Positions 8,981-18,501 of a stretch of 64,000 bases of DNA are shown here, in pieces. Numbering within the stretch: the stretch's first letter is position 1; every line of letters starts with the position of its first letter. The notes beneath the pieces are model-generated. The model saw nothing but the letters and a program-made list of their open reading frames with translations, was not told the origin of the DNA and made no database searches. The position numbers were made by a program, and so were the translations under genes. Origin of the DNA: Flavobacteriaceae bacterium (GTDB lineage Bacteria; Bacteroidota; Bacteroidia; Flavobacteriales; Flavobacteriaceae). Where the stretch lies: assembly GCA_947448525.1 (NCBI GenBank), contig CANFNV010000011.1:1-64000 (forward strand), read 5' to 3'.

Positions 8981-11500
8981 ATGAAAAAAATTAAATTCTA
9001 TTTAACGCTTATCTTATTATTTACCACATTACTAAATTATTCGCAGCAAAAAGCAATAGCTACTAAAGTAAAAGTTACAGGAAAAATTGTTGAAAAAGGC
9101 ACCAATTTACCTCTAGAATTTAGCACCATTTCATTAGTCAATATAAGTACAAATAAAGTAACCTCTGGAGGAATAACGAATGCCAATGGTAATTTTAATT
9201 TTGACACCAACCCAGGAGTTTTCAATATAAAAGTGGAATTTATTTCGTTTAAATCAATTGAAATAAAATCAAAAACCATAACATCGGATACTAATTTGGG
9301 TTCCATTTCATTGCAACCCGATGCTGCTCAACTTAAAGAGGTTGTGATAACATCCGAAAAGGCTTCTGTAGAAATAAAGTTAGATAAAAAAGTATATAAT
9401 GTTGGGCAAGACATAACAGCAAAAGGCGGGACCGCAAGTGATGTATTAGACAATGTTCCTTCAGTAAATGTTGACGGAGACGGAAATGTAAGTTTGAGAG
9501 GAAATGAAAACGTAAAAATATTTATTGACGGAAGGCCTTCTAATTCTATTAATATTGCCGATGCTCTTAAAAGCATTTCAGCAGATGCTTTGGATAAAGT
9601 AGAAGTCATAACCAATCCTTCTGCTAGATATGACGCCGAAGGGGGCGCAGGCATTATAAATATTGTCCTTAAAAAAGGAAAAAACAAAGGCATAAACGGA
9701 ACGCTGGTTGCCAATGCGGGTGACCCTAAAAATTATGGTGCCAATACAACTTTGAATTTTAAAAATGAAAATTTTAATTTCTTCACAAGTCTTGGTTATC
9801 AAGACATTCAGTCTCGTGGAAAAACCATCAATAACACGAATTACTTAGACAATACTGGCGGGATTTCAAAAACTATTGACGAAATAGTTACCCGTCAAAA
9901 TGGAAGAAAAGGGTTTAATTATGGTTTTGGAATGGATATGTATGTTAACAAAAAAACTACTTGGACCAATTCATTTTCATATAGAAAATCGGATGGTTTT
10001 AGCCCTAATAATGATGATTTATCCAGTTATCAAATCAATAATAATTTTGTTCAAAACCGATATACCGATCAAATGACCAAAACACAAGATATTGAATACA
10101 ACTCTATCTTGAGTAATAAATTTAAAAAAGAAGGTCACGAATTGAACCTGATTTTTACAACTACCAAAAATGTTGATAATGATTATGCAACGATAACTAA
10201 TTCGTATTTTGGTGGAGCAGTTGTCGGAATAACATCTGCTGAAAAAAATCTAAACCTTCAAAATCAATTTAAAAATTTACTTCAAGCCGATTATATATTG
10301 CCCTTTGGAAAAGGAAATAAAAATCGACTGGAAGCGGGTTATAAAGGTGACTTTAATAAAATATTTATTGATTACAGCGTTGGAAATTTGGATAGTAATA
10401 ATAATTTTTCGCCCTATGCAAATTATACTAACAAATTTGATTATAAAGAGCGAATTAATGCACTCTACACGCAATTTGGAACAAATATTGGTAAATTTTC
10501 ATTCTTAGGAGGAATCCGATATGAAGATTCAAATATTGACATCAATCTTTTAACAACAAACAATTTTAGAACCAAAAAATATCATAACTTTTTTCCAAGT
10601 GCTTTTTTTAATTATGCCCTTACTGAAAAAACAACACTATCTCTAAATTACAGTAAGAGAATATCTAGACCTCGTTATCGTTTTTTAACACCGTTTTCTA
10701 ATTATACTAGTAATATCAATCTTTTTGTAGGTAATTCAGACATTAACCCATCATTGACGGATGCCGTTGAGTTAGCACTTTTAAATAAAATCGGAAAAGC
10801 ATCTATAACTTCTTCAATTTATTACAATAAGACTAACGCCCCATTTCAATTTATAAGACGTCCAAATGGTAGTTATGCAAATTCCATTGTTAACGGCCAA
10901 TCGGTTTCAACACCAGTAATTATATGGACGCCAGTTAATCTAGATACCGATACTCGATACGGGTTTGAATTCAACATCAATTACAACCCAACCAAATGGA
11001 TGCGTTTGAATGGTAATTTTAATATTTTTACCAGTAGAGTATTAGGCAATTACAGCTATTCTATACCGAATCAAGCCAATCCAAGTGTGCTAGATTATTT
11101 TTATAATAATGTAGATATTTCAGCCAACAGTTGGTTTGCTAAACTTTCTTCAAAATTTACTTTACCCAAGAAAATTGATTTGCAATTTAACGGAACTTAC
11201 AACGCTCCACAAAATACTGCTCAAGGAAAATCTATTGGTGTAGCAGCAGCAAACATTGGTTTGAGTAAAGATATTTTAAAGGACAAAGGTACCCTTGCAT
11301 TAAATGTGAATGACATTTTTAATTCTAGAAAAAGAATATCCGAAACCTATCTGCCAACAATAAACTCCTACAACGAAATGCAAATGAGAGTTCGACAAAT
11401 AACGATTTCATTTACGTACCGCTTCAACAAACAAAAATCGGAAAAAGAAAAATCACCTAGAAAAGAAGGTGAAGGTGATAATGGGGATTTTGGAGGATAA
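8981..11500 (+). CDS. TonB-dependent receptor-like outer membrane beta-barrel protein
   Basis: About 839 aa from the ATG at 8981, which starts the signal peptide MKKIKFYLTLILLFTTLLNYS; an ATG at 8966 would add five residues. After the signal comes a CarboxypepD_reg-like domain (KVTGKIVEKGTNLPLEFSTI, about residues 30-110). A TonB plug follows with the sequence GGTASDVLDNVPSVNVDGDG and the plug end NPSARYDAEGGAGIINI. The remainder is a long outer-membrane barrel ending in aromatic strands (QITISFTYRF) plus a charged tail. This architecture is the OMP_b-brl_3 family common in Bacteroidota, several times implicated in peptide or metal uptake. No SusD partner is adjacent, so the substrate cannot be named. 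It ends at a 38-bp palindromic terminator. Confidence 0.88.
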   Translation: MKKIKFYLTLILLFTTLLNYSQQKAIATKVKVTGKIVEKGTNLPLEFSTISLVNISTNKVTSGGITNANGNFNFDTNPGVFNIKVEFISFKSIEIKSKTITSDTNLGSISLQPDAAQLKEVVITSEKASVEIKLDKKVYNVGQDITAKGGTASDVLDNVPSVNVDGDGNVSLRGNENVKIFIDGRPSNSINIADALKSISADALDKVEVITNPSARYDAEGGAGIINIVLKKGKNKGINGTLVANAGDPKNYGANTTLNFKNENFNFFTSLGYQDIQSRGKTINNTNYLDNTGGISKTIDEIVTRQNGRKGFNYGFGMDMYVNKKTTWTNSFSYRKSDGFSPNNDDLSSYQINNNFVQNRYTDQMTKTQDIEYNSILSNKFKKEGHELNLIFTTTKNVDNDYATITNSYFGGAVVGITSAEKNLNLQNQFKNLLQADYILPFGKGNKNRLEAGYKGDFNKIFIDYSVGNLDSNNNFSPYANYTNKFDYKERINALYTQFGTNIGKFSFLGGIRYEDSNIDINLLTTNNFRTKKYHNFFPSAFFNYALTEKTTLSLNYSKRISRPRYRFLTPFSNYTSNINLFVGNSDINPSLTDAVELALLNKIGKASITSSIYYNKTNAPFQFIRRPNGSYANSIVNGQSVSTPVIIWTPVNLDTDTRYGFEFNINYNPTKWMRLNGNFNIFTSRVLGNYSYSIPNQANPSVLDYFYNNVDISANSWFAKLSSKFTLPKKIDLQFNGTYNAPQNTAQGKSIGVAAANIGLSKDILKDKGTLALNVNDIFNSRKRISETYLPTINSYNEMQMRVRQITISFTYRFNKQKSEKEKSPRKEGEGDNGDFGG

Positions 11501-11520
11501 AAATTTATCAAATTAGTTTC

Positions 11521-11558
11521 CATAAAAAAATCCTTGAAATTTCAAGGATTTTTTTATG
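11521..11558. terminator. 38-bp perfect palindrome, bidirectional terminator
   Basis: Both arms (11521-11539 and 11540-11558) are perfect complements, with TCCTTGAAA cores flanked by 7-base A and T runs. It lies between the receptor gene and the small membrane protein gene on the other strand and can terminate both. Confidence 0.85.
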
Positions 11559-11573
11559 AAAAAACATAATTTT

Positions 11574-11741
11574 TTAAGCTTCAAGTAATGCTCTTTTTTC
11601 TTTTCTTTCTCTTAATAATTCTCTAGTTGCACCGAATATCCAATAGAATACAAAATGAACTAAGAAAATCATTAACCAAAAACCAATAGTTAAAATGGTT
11701 AAAAATAATAGAAAACCTAAATATTGTGCGAATGTAAACAT
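11574..11741 (-). CDS. Small (55 aa) membrane protein with basic tail
   Basis: An ATG at 11741 opens a 55-codon frame ending in TAA at 11574. The product begins MFTFAQYLGFLLFLTILT, has one or two strongly hydrophobic segments (about residues 6-38), and ends in a charged amphipathic helix ELLRERKEKRALLEA. It occupies the otherwise empty gap between two convergent genes and ends 15 bases from a strong terminator, which is what a real gene would show. I do not recognise a family. Its function is unknown; the layout resembles short inner-membrane proteins that bind larger membrane complexes. Confidence 0.65.
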   Translation of the reverse strand: MFTFAQYLGFLLFLTILTIGFWLMIFLVHFVFYWIFGATRELLRERKEKRALLEA

Positions 11742-11840
11742 GTCTTTTGGATTTTTTCTTAATAAATACAGGTCAAAGATAATTCATATATTTTATTCTA
11801 CAAATAAAACGATGCAAATTATTAACATCATTGTAAACAA

Positions 11841-12911
11841 TTAATACCATTTCTTTTTCTTGAAATAATATATCATTCCAAGAAGCAAAACAAACATCAA
11901 GCCCATTATTACAAAATAGCCATACTTCCACTCTAGCTCAGGCATAAACTTAAAATTCATCCCATAAATACCCACAATAAAAGTCAAAGGCATAAAGAAA
12001 ACCGATACCACAGTTAAGGTTTTCATGACTTCATTCATCTTGTGATTTTGTGTTGAAAAAAAGAAATTTGAAGCACTATCCAAAGTGGTCAAATCATATT
12101 CTATTTGTTCCAATAGCTCCAAACATTTTTGATGTAATCGTTCAAAAAAGGTAAAATTATTCAATTCAATAGCATCAAATACATTATCATCTTTTATACT
12201 TTTAATTGCATACAACGAATCCCGCAGCGGAACTATAGAGCGCTTCAAAAAATTGTAATTGTCCCGATGTTTTTCAATTTGTTCTAAAAGTGCTAAATCG
12301 GTACTTTTTTTGGATAAGTTTATCAATTCTTCCACTTTATCTTCTTCATTTTCAATGGTAATGTAGAAATTCTCCATAATAGCATCCAATAACAAAAACA
12401 AAAGATAATCGGCTTTTTTGTTGCGTACTATTCCAGAATGGGTTCGAATTCGTTCACGAATGTGCGTAAAAAAATCGCTTCTTTTTTCTTGAAACGAAAC
12501 CAAAATGCCATTTTTCAATAAAAAACTAATTTGCTCAACATTAATGTTATTTGAATCCACATCGGGCAATAATGATTTGATATTGAAAAACAAGGTGTCG
12601 TGATACTCATCCAGCTTGGTGCGTTTTGTAGTGTTCAAAATATCCGAAAGCATGAAATTATCTACGTTAAGATAATTGCCGATTTCTTTTATAAAATCAG
12701 GATCATTCAATCCGTGAACGTTCAACCAATTTACTTTAGAATAATCCACATGTTTTTCAATTTCAGAAACTTCAAACTCATTTAATTCCGCCAAATTCAA
12801 ATCATCATAAATAAATAACTGAATTTCGGTTTGGGTGTATTTATGAAGTCCTGTATATTCTAAAAGTGTGGGTTGCACTTTTTTTCCTTTTTTATATTTT
12901 ATTTTTCTCAC
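11841..12911 (-). CDS. corA: CorA-type magnesium/cobalt transporter
   Basis: A 356-aa member of the CorA family of pentameric divalent cation channels. The large cytosolic N-terminal domain (about residues 1-290) leads into two C-terminal transmembrane helices. The first ends in the diagnostic IYGMNF (GMN) motif, followed by the loop MPELEWKYGYF, and the second is FVIMGLMFVLLLGMIYYF, finishing with a basic tail KKKKW. The start is a GTG at 12911, which keeps the conserved MRKIKYKKGKK opening. The gene diverges from hutI over a 68-base gap. Confidence 0.9.
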   Translation of the reverse strand: MRKIKYKKGKKVQPTLLEYTGLHKYTQTEIQLFIYDDLNLAELNEFEVSEIEKHVDYSKVNWLNVHGLNDPDFIKEIGNYLNVDNFMLSDILNTTKRTKLDEYHDTLFFNIKSLLPDVDSNNINVEQISFLLKNGILVSFQEKRSDFFTHIRERIRTHSGIVRNKKADYLLFLLLDAIMENFYITIENEEDKVEELINLSKKSTDLALLEQIEKHRDNYNFLKRSIVPLRDSLYAIKSIKDDNVFDAIELNNFTFFERLHQKCLELLEQIEYDLTTLDSASNFFFSTQNHKMNEVMKTLTVVSVFFMPLTFIVGIYGMNFKFMPELEWKYGYFVIMGLMFVLLLGMIYYFKKKKWY

Positions 12912-12979
12912 CGAATCAAATTTTTTATAAATTTAGATATAATTATTTTTTAAAAAGTAATTTTACAAAAATTTAATCC

Positions 12980-14218
12980 ATGAAAACACTAATTATCAAC
13001 ATACAAGAGCTATTGCAAATTAGAGAAGCATCAGTAAAAAAAGTTTCTGGTGCTGAAATGGCGGTTTTACCATCTATTAAATACGCGTATTTATTGATTG
13101 AAAACGATTTGATTGCCGATTTTGGTTCGATGGAAAATTGTCCAAATATTGAAGTTGATACAACAATAGATGCAACAGATAAAGTCGTACTTCCAACTTG
13201 GTGTGATAGCCATACCCATATTGTTTATGCCGGTAATCGAATTCAAGAATTTGTGGATAGAATTCAAGGAATGAGTTATGAAGAAATTGCCAATCGTGGT
13301 GGCGGAATTCTAAATTCATCCAAAAAATTAAACGAAACTTCTGAAGAAGAAATCTACAACCAATCTAAAGTTCGTTTAGAAGAAGTAATGCGCCAAGGTA
13401 CTGGAGCTGTAGAAATAAAATCAGGTTACGGACTTACGGTTGAAGGCGAATTAAAGATGCTTCGAGTAATTAAAAAACTTGCTGAAAACTATCCCATTAA
13501 AATCAAATCCACCTTTCTTGGGGCGCATGCGTTTCCTAATGAATATAAAGAAAATCATTCGGGTTATATGGATTTGATTATTAACGAAATGCTACCAAAA
13601 ATTGCAATAGAAAAGCTAGCTGATTATATTGATGTTTTTTGTGAAATGGGGTACTTTTCTGTAGAAGAAACCGAACGCATTATGGAAGCTGGAAAAAAAT
13701 ATGATTTAATAGCCAAGATCCACGTCAATCAATTTAATGCAATTAACGGAATTGCAGCTTGTGTAAAACATAAAGCCCTTTCTGTTGATCATCTTGAAGT
13801 CGTTACCGAAAACGATATTGAGATTCTTTTAAACACTGAAACAATGCCTGTAGCTTTGCCTGCCTGTTCCTTTTTTATTAGTATTCCTTATACTCCTGCA
13901 CGAAAAATGATTGATGCTGGATTGCCATTAGCATTGGCAACCGATTTTAATCCAGGAACCACTCCTTCGGGAAACATGAATTTTGTGGTTGCAATGGCTT
14001 GTATAAAAATGAAAATGACACCAGAAGAAGCCATAAATGCAGCAACAATTAATGGGGCTTATGCTATGGGAATTTCAAAAAAATACGGAAGTATTACTTT
14101 AGGTAAAAAGGCTAATTTAATTATAAGTAAATCTGTTACATCTTTTTATCAATTATCATATGCTTTTGGGAGTGATTTAATTGATACAATATTAATTGAT
14201 GGAACAAGGGTAGAGTAA
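12980..14218 (+). CDS. hutI: Imidazolonepropionase (histidine degradation)
   Basis: A 412-aa amidohydrolase-fold enzyme that opens 4-imidazolone-5-propanoate to N-formimidoyl-L-glutamate, the third step of histidine utilisation. The metal-binding HTHIVYAG is about residues 77-84. FVDRIQGMSYEEIANRGGGI follows, then KIHVNQFNAINGI with the second metal histidine, SVDHLE, and ATDFNPGTTPSGNM with the catalytic aspartate region. Length is normal. The pathway partner hutG lies 1.1 kb downstream on the same strand, separated by an opposite-strand gene. hutH and hutU are not in the window. Confidence 0.93.
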   Translation: MKTLIINIQELLQIREASVKKVSGAEMAVLPSIKYAYLLIENDLIADFGSMENCPNIEVDTTIDATDKVVLPTWCDSHTHIVYAGNRIQEFVDRIQGMSYEEIANRGGGILNSSKKLNETSEEEIYNQSKVRLEEVMRQGTGAVEIKSGYGLTVEGELKMLRVIKKLAENYPIKIKSTFLGAHAFPNEYKENHSGYMDLIINEMLPKIAIEKLADYIDVFCEMGYFSVEETERIMEAGKKYDLIAKIHVNQFNAINGIAACVKHKALSVDHLEVVTENDIEILLNTETMPVALPACSFFISIPYTPARKMIDAGLPLALATDFNPGTTPSGNMNFVVAMACIKMKMTPEEAINAATINGAYAMGISKKYGSITLGKKANLIISKSVTSFYQLSYAFGSDLIDTILIDGTRVE

Positions 14219-14328
14219 AGCATTATTTAATCAAGACTAAAGTTTCTTGTTAACACAGAAATTAAACCAAAAGTGTATAAAAAAAGGCATGCAAAGCACA
14301 CCTTAATTTAAGTATATTAAATTTAAAA

Positions 14329-15213
14329 TTATCGTAATGTAAAACTTGATTTAGAAATCAATTCCGATTTATCAAAAACATTTACAAAATAAGAACCTTT
14401 TTCAAATTTTTTACCCGGTAAATCTTGAGAAACTTCAACTGTTTTATTCTCATATTTTACTGTTGTTGTAAAACTATACGTCAATGATTTTCCACCAAAA
14501 TTCATAGTTTCTTTATCGCCAAGAACATTACTTTTACTATCAATAACTTGAACATAATACGTTTTATCTCCTGATTTTGCGATGCTATTTTCGGCAATTG
14601 TAAAACTAATTTTCAATACATCTACACTACTTGCTCTATCTGTCTCTACTTGCTTTCCGGAACTTTTTAATTTGAAAGTTCCTGTTTTTAAGTTCAATAC
14701 TGATAATTTAGACCCTTTTTCAATTGTTTTAGAGAGTTCTTCATTTTGTCCAACCAAAACCTGATTGTAATTTTTAGAATCTGTTAAAACTACTTTTGTA
14801 CTATCTAGATTAGTAGTCAATTTACTATTTTCTTTTTTCAGCACTTCAACTTCTTGCATTAAACTATTCATTTTAATTTGAAGCGCAATAAATTGTTGTT
14901 TGTACTTAGCCATTGAAGCGGCATCTCCTTTAGATTTTTCTAGTTGAACCATTAAACCGACCACTTTTTCTCTTTCAACTATTAATTCATCTGACATGCT
15001 TGTGTTTTCAGCAATTGCAGCATCATAAGTAGCTTTTAACTCTTGTAAATCTTTTAAAACATTGTCTTTTTCAGTTTTAGTTGAAGTAATCTCCTTTTGA
15101 AGAGATTTTGAATCATTGGTCAGTTTGAAAATATAAAACAAACTCCCAAGTAACAATATCGAAAGAGCTAAAATGATTGCTTTTAAAGAAGAATTTGATT
15201 TTTGATTTTCCAT
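14329..15213 (-). CDS. Membrane-anchored coiled-coil protein, unknown function
   Basis: A 294-aa protein with an N-terminal membrane anchor (about residues 9-29), then an uninterrupted coiled coil about residues 33-165 rich in Lys, Glu and Leu. A beta-rich C-terminal domain of about 120 residues follows (LKISFTIAENSIAKSGDKTYYV, SLTYSFTTTVKY, FEKGSYFVNVFDK). The anchor plus coiled coil suggests a protein that spans part of the periplasm and presents a small sandwich domain. I do not recognise a named family. It sits between hutI and hutG on the opposite strand and is probably independent of histidine metabolism. Confidence 0.6.
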   Translation of the reverse strand: MENQKSNSSLKAIILALSILLLGSLFYIFKLTNDSKSLQKEITSTKTEKDNVLKDLQELKATYDAAIAENTSMSDELIVEREKVVGLMVQLEKSKGDAASMAKYKQQFIALQIKMNSLMQEVEVLKKENSKLTTNLDSTKVVLTDSKNYNQVLVGQNEELSKTIEKGSKLSVLNLKTGTFKLKSSGKQVETDRASSVDVLKISFTIAENSIAKSGDKTYYVQVIDSKSNVLGDKETMNFGGKSLTYSFTTTVKYENKTVEVSQDLPGKKFEKGSYFVNVFDKSELISKSSFTLR

Positions 15214-15285
15214 AATTAGTGTTTTTTTTATTTAAAACAAATTTAATAATAAAAATTTAGATAACGATAATATATATAATTATAT

Positions 15286-15293
15286 TATTTTTG
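15286..15293 (+). promoter_or_regulatory. -7 promoter box of hutG
   Basis: TATTTTTG matches TAnnTTTG, 20 bases before the hutG ATG. It indicates that hutG has its own promoter rather than depending on hutI. Confidence 0.5.
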
Positions 15294-15312
15294 ATGACAA
15301 AGAAATAATTCA

Positions 15313-16362
15313 ATGGAAAAACTAATTCGATTTTCAGCTTCGGATTTATCAAAGATTACTAACCATAGAAGTGGCGAAGTAAAATTTGGTGAAAAAATGC
15401 TGATCATACCCCTTGAGCAAAATATTGTTACGTTTTTAAATAATTGTGAACAGGAGTTTGTTTTATTTGGAATTCCTGAAGATATTGGTGTTCGTGCCAA
15501 TTATGGTCGACCAGGAGCTAGCTCTGCATGGGATAGTGCTATAAAAAGTATTGCTAACATTCAACATAATCGTTTTTGTAAAGGGTCACAAATAGTTGTT
15601 TTGGGACATTTGGATGTTGCTGAAGAAATGGAATTAGTAAAAGATTTAAATTTTAATATAACCGAAGATCGAAAAAAACTAAGTGATTTAGTAGTTCAAA
15701 TTGATAAAGAAGTTTCGCATATTATAGCAACAATTGTAAAGTGTGGTAAAATTCCGATTGTAATTGGTGGAGGCCACAATAATGCATACGGCAATATAAA
15801 AGGTATGGCTCTAGGCAAAGGAAAGCCTGTGAACGCAATTAACTTTGATGCTCATTCCGACTTTAGAATTTTAGAAGGTCGCCATAGTGGTAATGGATTT
15901 TCATATGCCTTTGAAGAAGGATTTTTAAAAAAATACTTCATTTTTGGGCTGCACCAAAGTTATACCTCAAAAAGTGTTTTAGACAAACTTAAAACTTTAA
16001 AAGAACGGGTTTTATACAACACTTATGACAGTATGAAAATCAAGATGACCAAAGATTTTAATGCCGAAATGGACTTTGCTTTAGACTTCATTAAAAATGA
16101 TTATTTTGGTATTGAAATTGATTTAGATTCTATTCCGAATATCCCTTGTAGTGCAATGACAATAAGTGGTTTTTCTGTCGAAGAGTTGCGACAATTCATA
16201 TACTTCTTTGGAAGCCACCAAAATGCTTCTTACATTCATATTTGTGAGGGAGCACCTAGTTTAGACCATGACAAAAACAATCATTTAGTGGGTAAATTAA
16301 TTGGATATTTAGTTACCGATTTTATTAAAGCAAAAACGGATATAAACCTAATAAAATATTAA
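15313..16362 (+). CDS. hutG: Formimidoylglutamase, arginase family (histidine degradation)
   Basis: A 349-aa ureohydrolase-fold enzyme with the binuclear manganese ligands of the arginase family. GGGHNNAYGN has the first histidine, NFDAHSDFR has the D-x-H-x-D set, and EIDLDSIPN has the last two aspartates. GVRANYGRPGASSAW is the usual N-terminal motif. Combined with hutI upstream, the likely reaction is N-formimidoyl-L-glutamate to glutamate plus formamide. Agmatinase or arginase is possible on sequence alone, but the context favours HutG. It converges on acs with only 2 bases between the stop codons and no visible terminator. Confidence 0.82.
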   Translation: MEKLIRFSASDLSKITNHRSGEVKFGEKMLIIPLEQNIVTFLNNCEQEFVLFGIPEDIGVRANYGRPGASSAWDSAIKSIANIQHNRFCKGSQIVVLGHLDVAEEMELVKDLNFNITEDRKKLSDLVVQIDKEVSHIIATIVKCGKIPIVIGGGHNNAYGNIKGMALGKGKPVNAINFDAHSDFRILEGRHSGNGFSYAFEEGFLKKYFIFGLHQSYTSKSVLDKLKTLKERVLYNTYDSMKIKMTKDFNAEMDFALDFIKNDYFGIEIDLDSIPNIPCSAMTISGFSVEELRQFIYFFGSHQNASYIHICEGAPSLDHDKNNHLVGKLIGYLVTDFIKAKTDINLIKY

Positions 16363-16364
16363 AT

Positions 16365-18272
16365 CTATACTTTTCCTTCTTTAATTTCTTCTATAATTTC
16401 TGGATTCAATAATGTGGTGGTGTCTCCAAAGTTTGAGAAGTCGCCTTCCGCAATTTTTCTCAATATTCTGCGCATAATTTTACCGGAACGTGTTTTGGGT
16501 AAACCATTGACAAACTGAATTTTATCCAACTTAGCAATTGGCCCAATTTGGTTGGAAATCAATTCATTTATTTCTTTGGCTAAGTTGTCTTGATTACGAG
16601 ATTCTCCTATTTCTTTTAAAATTACAAATCCATAAAGTGCATTTCCTTTTATGTCATGTGGAAAACCAACGATTGCACTCTCTGCAACAGCTGGATGCTC
16701 ATTGATTGCGTCTTCAATTGGTGCAGTGCCTAAATTATGTCCCGAAACGATAATGACATCATCTACGCGACCTGTAATTCGGTAATACCCAACTTCATCA
16801 CGCAACGCACCATCACCTGTAAAATATTTACCCGGAAATGTTGAAAAATAAGTCTCTTTATAGCGTTCATGGTCTCCCCAAATGGTTCGCGCAATTGCAG
16901 GCCATGGAAATTTAATACACAAACTTCCTGTAACTTGATTCCCTTCGATTTCGTTCCGCAATTCATCCATTAAAACGGGTTGAATTCCGGGTAAAGGCAA
17001 CGATGCATAGGTCGGTTTGGTTGGTGTAACAAAGGGTATTGGTGAAATCATGATTCCTCCAGTTTCGGTTTGCCACCAAGTATCTACTAGCGGACAGCGC
17101 TTCCCTCCAACGTGGTCATTATACCAATGCCATGCTTCTTCGTTAATAGGTTCTCCAACAGAACCAATGACTTTTAAGGAACTCATAGGAAAACGTTGAA
17201 CATAATCCAAGCTTTCTTTTGCCAAAGCACGAATTGCCGTTGGAGCAGTATAAAATTGATTGACTTTATGTTTTTCAATTACTTCCCAAAAACGACTGTA
17301 ATCAGGATACGATGGAATACCTTCAAAAATAACGGTAGTAGCCCCATTCAATAAGGGACCGTAAAGAATGTAGGAATGTCCTGTAATCCATCCAATATCG
17401 GCAGTACACCAATAAACATCGTTTTCTTCGTAATGGAATATATTTTTAAAAGTATAAGCAGTATAGACCATATATCCTGCCGTAGTATGCACCATCCCTT
17501 TGGGTTTTCCGGTAGAACCTGAGGTGTAAAGAATGAACAATGGATCTTCTGAATCCATAATTTCTGCAATACTGTTTGGAACAGCAGCATCTAGAAGTGG
17601 TTGCAACCATTGGTCGCGTCCTTCTTTCATTTTAACATCGGAATGAGTTCTTTTTACGACCAAAACTTTTTCTACACAAGGCGTTTTTTCTAAAGCTTCA
17701 TCTACAATTCCTTTTAAATCGATGACTTTATTTCCCCGGTAACCACCGTCAGAAGTTATGATCATTTTACATCCCGAATCATTAATTCGGGTAGAAACTG
17801 CTGATGCTGAAAATCCAGCAAAAACAACTGAATGTATGGCGCCAATTCTAGCACATGCTAAAACAGACACTGCCAATTCAGGAATCATAGGAAGATAAAT
17901 ACATACGCGATCGCCTTTTTTTACGCCTTGCTCCCGCAATACATTAGCCATTTTGGAAACTCTAGCATACAGTTCACTATATGAAATATGTTGCGTTTTT
18001 TCTGATGGATTATTTGGTTCAAAAATGATTGCGGTTTTGTCGCCTCTTCGAGCTAAATGTCTGTCAATACAGTTTTTAGTAATATTTACTTTTGCATCAA
18101 CAAACCATTTGAATTTAGATTCCTGCATATCAAATTCCAAAACTTTTTCCCATTTTTGGTACCAAGTAAAGTTTTCATCGGCTATTCTATCCCAGAATTT
18201 TCTAGGCTCTCGAACCGATTTATTATACATTTTAAAGTAGTGTTCTAAATTGTTAATTTTATAATAACTCAT
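16365..18272 (-). CDS. acs: Acetyl-CoA synthetase (AMP-forming)
   Basis: A 635-aa acyl-adenylate enzyme of full family length. It has the N-terminal Acs extension (RKFWDRIADENFTWYQKWEKV), the P-loop YTSGSTGKPKGMVHT about residue 250, the DTWWQTETGG motif that distinguishes acetyl-CoA synthetases, the hinge GRVDDVIIVSGHNLGT, and the C-terminal PKTRSGKIMRRILR with the catalytic lysine that is acetylated in other bacteria. It activates acetate for the TCA cycle and lipid synthesis. The gene is monocistronic and diverges from the fused E1 gene. Confidence 0.95.
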   Translation of the reverse strand: MSYYKINNLEHYFKMYNKSVREPRKFWDRIADENFTWYQKWEKVLEFDMQESKFKWFVDAKVNITKNCIDRHLARRGDKTAIIFEPNNPSEKTQHISYSELYARVSKMANVLREQGVKKGDRVCIYLPMIPELAVSVLACARIGAIHSVVFAGFSASAVSTRINDSGCKMIITSDGGYRGNKVIDLKGIVDEALEKTPCVEKVLVVKRTHSDVKMKEGRDQWLQPLLDAAVPNSIAEIMDSEDPLFILYTSGSTGKPKGMVHTTAGYMVYTAYTFKNIFHYEENDVYWCTADIGWITGHSYILYGPLLNGATTVIFEGIPSYPDYSRFWEVIEKHKVNQFYTAPTAIRALAKESLDYVQRFPMSSLKVIGSVGEPINEEAWHWYNDHVGGKRCPLVDTWWQTETGGIMISPIPFVTPTKPTYASLPLPGIQPVLMDELRNEIEGNQVTGSLCIKFPWPAIARTIWGDHERYKETYFSTFPGKYFTGDGALRDEVGYYRITGRVDDVIIVSGHNLGTAPIEDAINEHPAVAESAIVGFPHDIKGNALYGFVILKEIGESRNQDNLAKEINELISNQIGPIAKLDKIQFVNGLPKTRSGKIMRRILRKIAEGDFSNFGDTTTLLNPEIIEEIKEGKV

Positions 18273-18473
18273 TGCGATTTGGTGTGTAATTTATTTTTGT
18301 TGTAAATATAAATATTCTATGGATTTGAAACAGCGATTTCTAGTTATTTATTTAATATTTATGGGACTATTTTTAATAGGTTTAATTTAGATGCTTATTT
18401 AGCATATTGTTTAAAAACAAGTATATTGATAAACAATTTCATAAAAATTTAGGTATAACGATTCTGTTTTTTA

Positions 18474-18481
18474 TATTTTTG
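18474..18481 (+). promoter_or_regulatory. -7 promoter box of the fused E1 gene
   Basis: TATTTTTG matches TAnnTTTG, 20 bases ahead of the ATG at 18502. No clean -33 TTTG is seen at the expected distance. Confidence 0.5.
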
Positions 18482-18501
18482 CAAGGATTAAAAACAAACC
18501 A

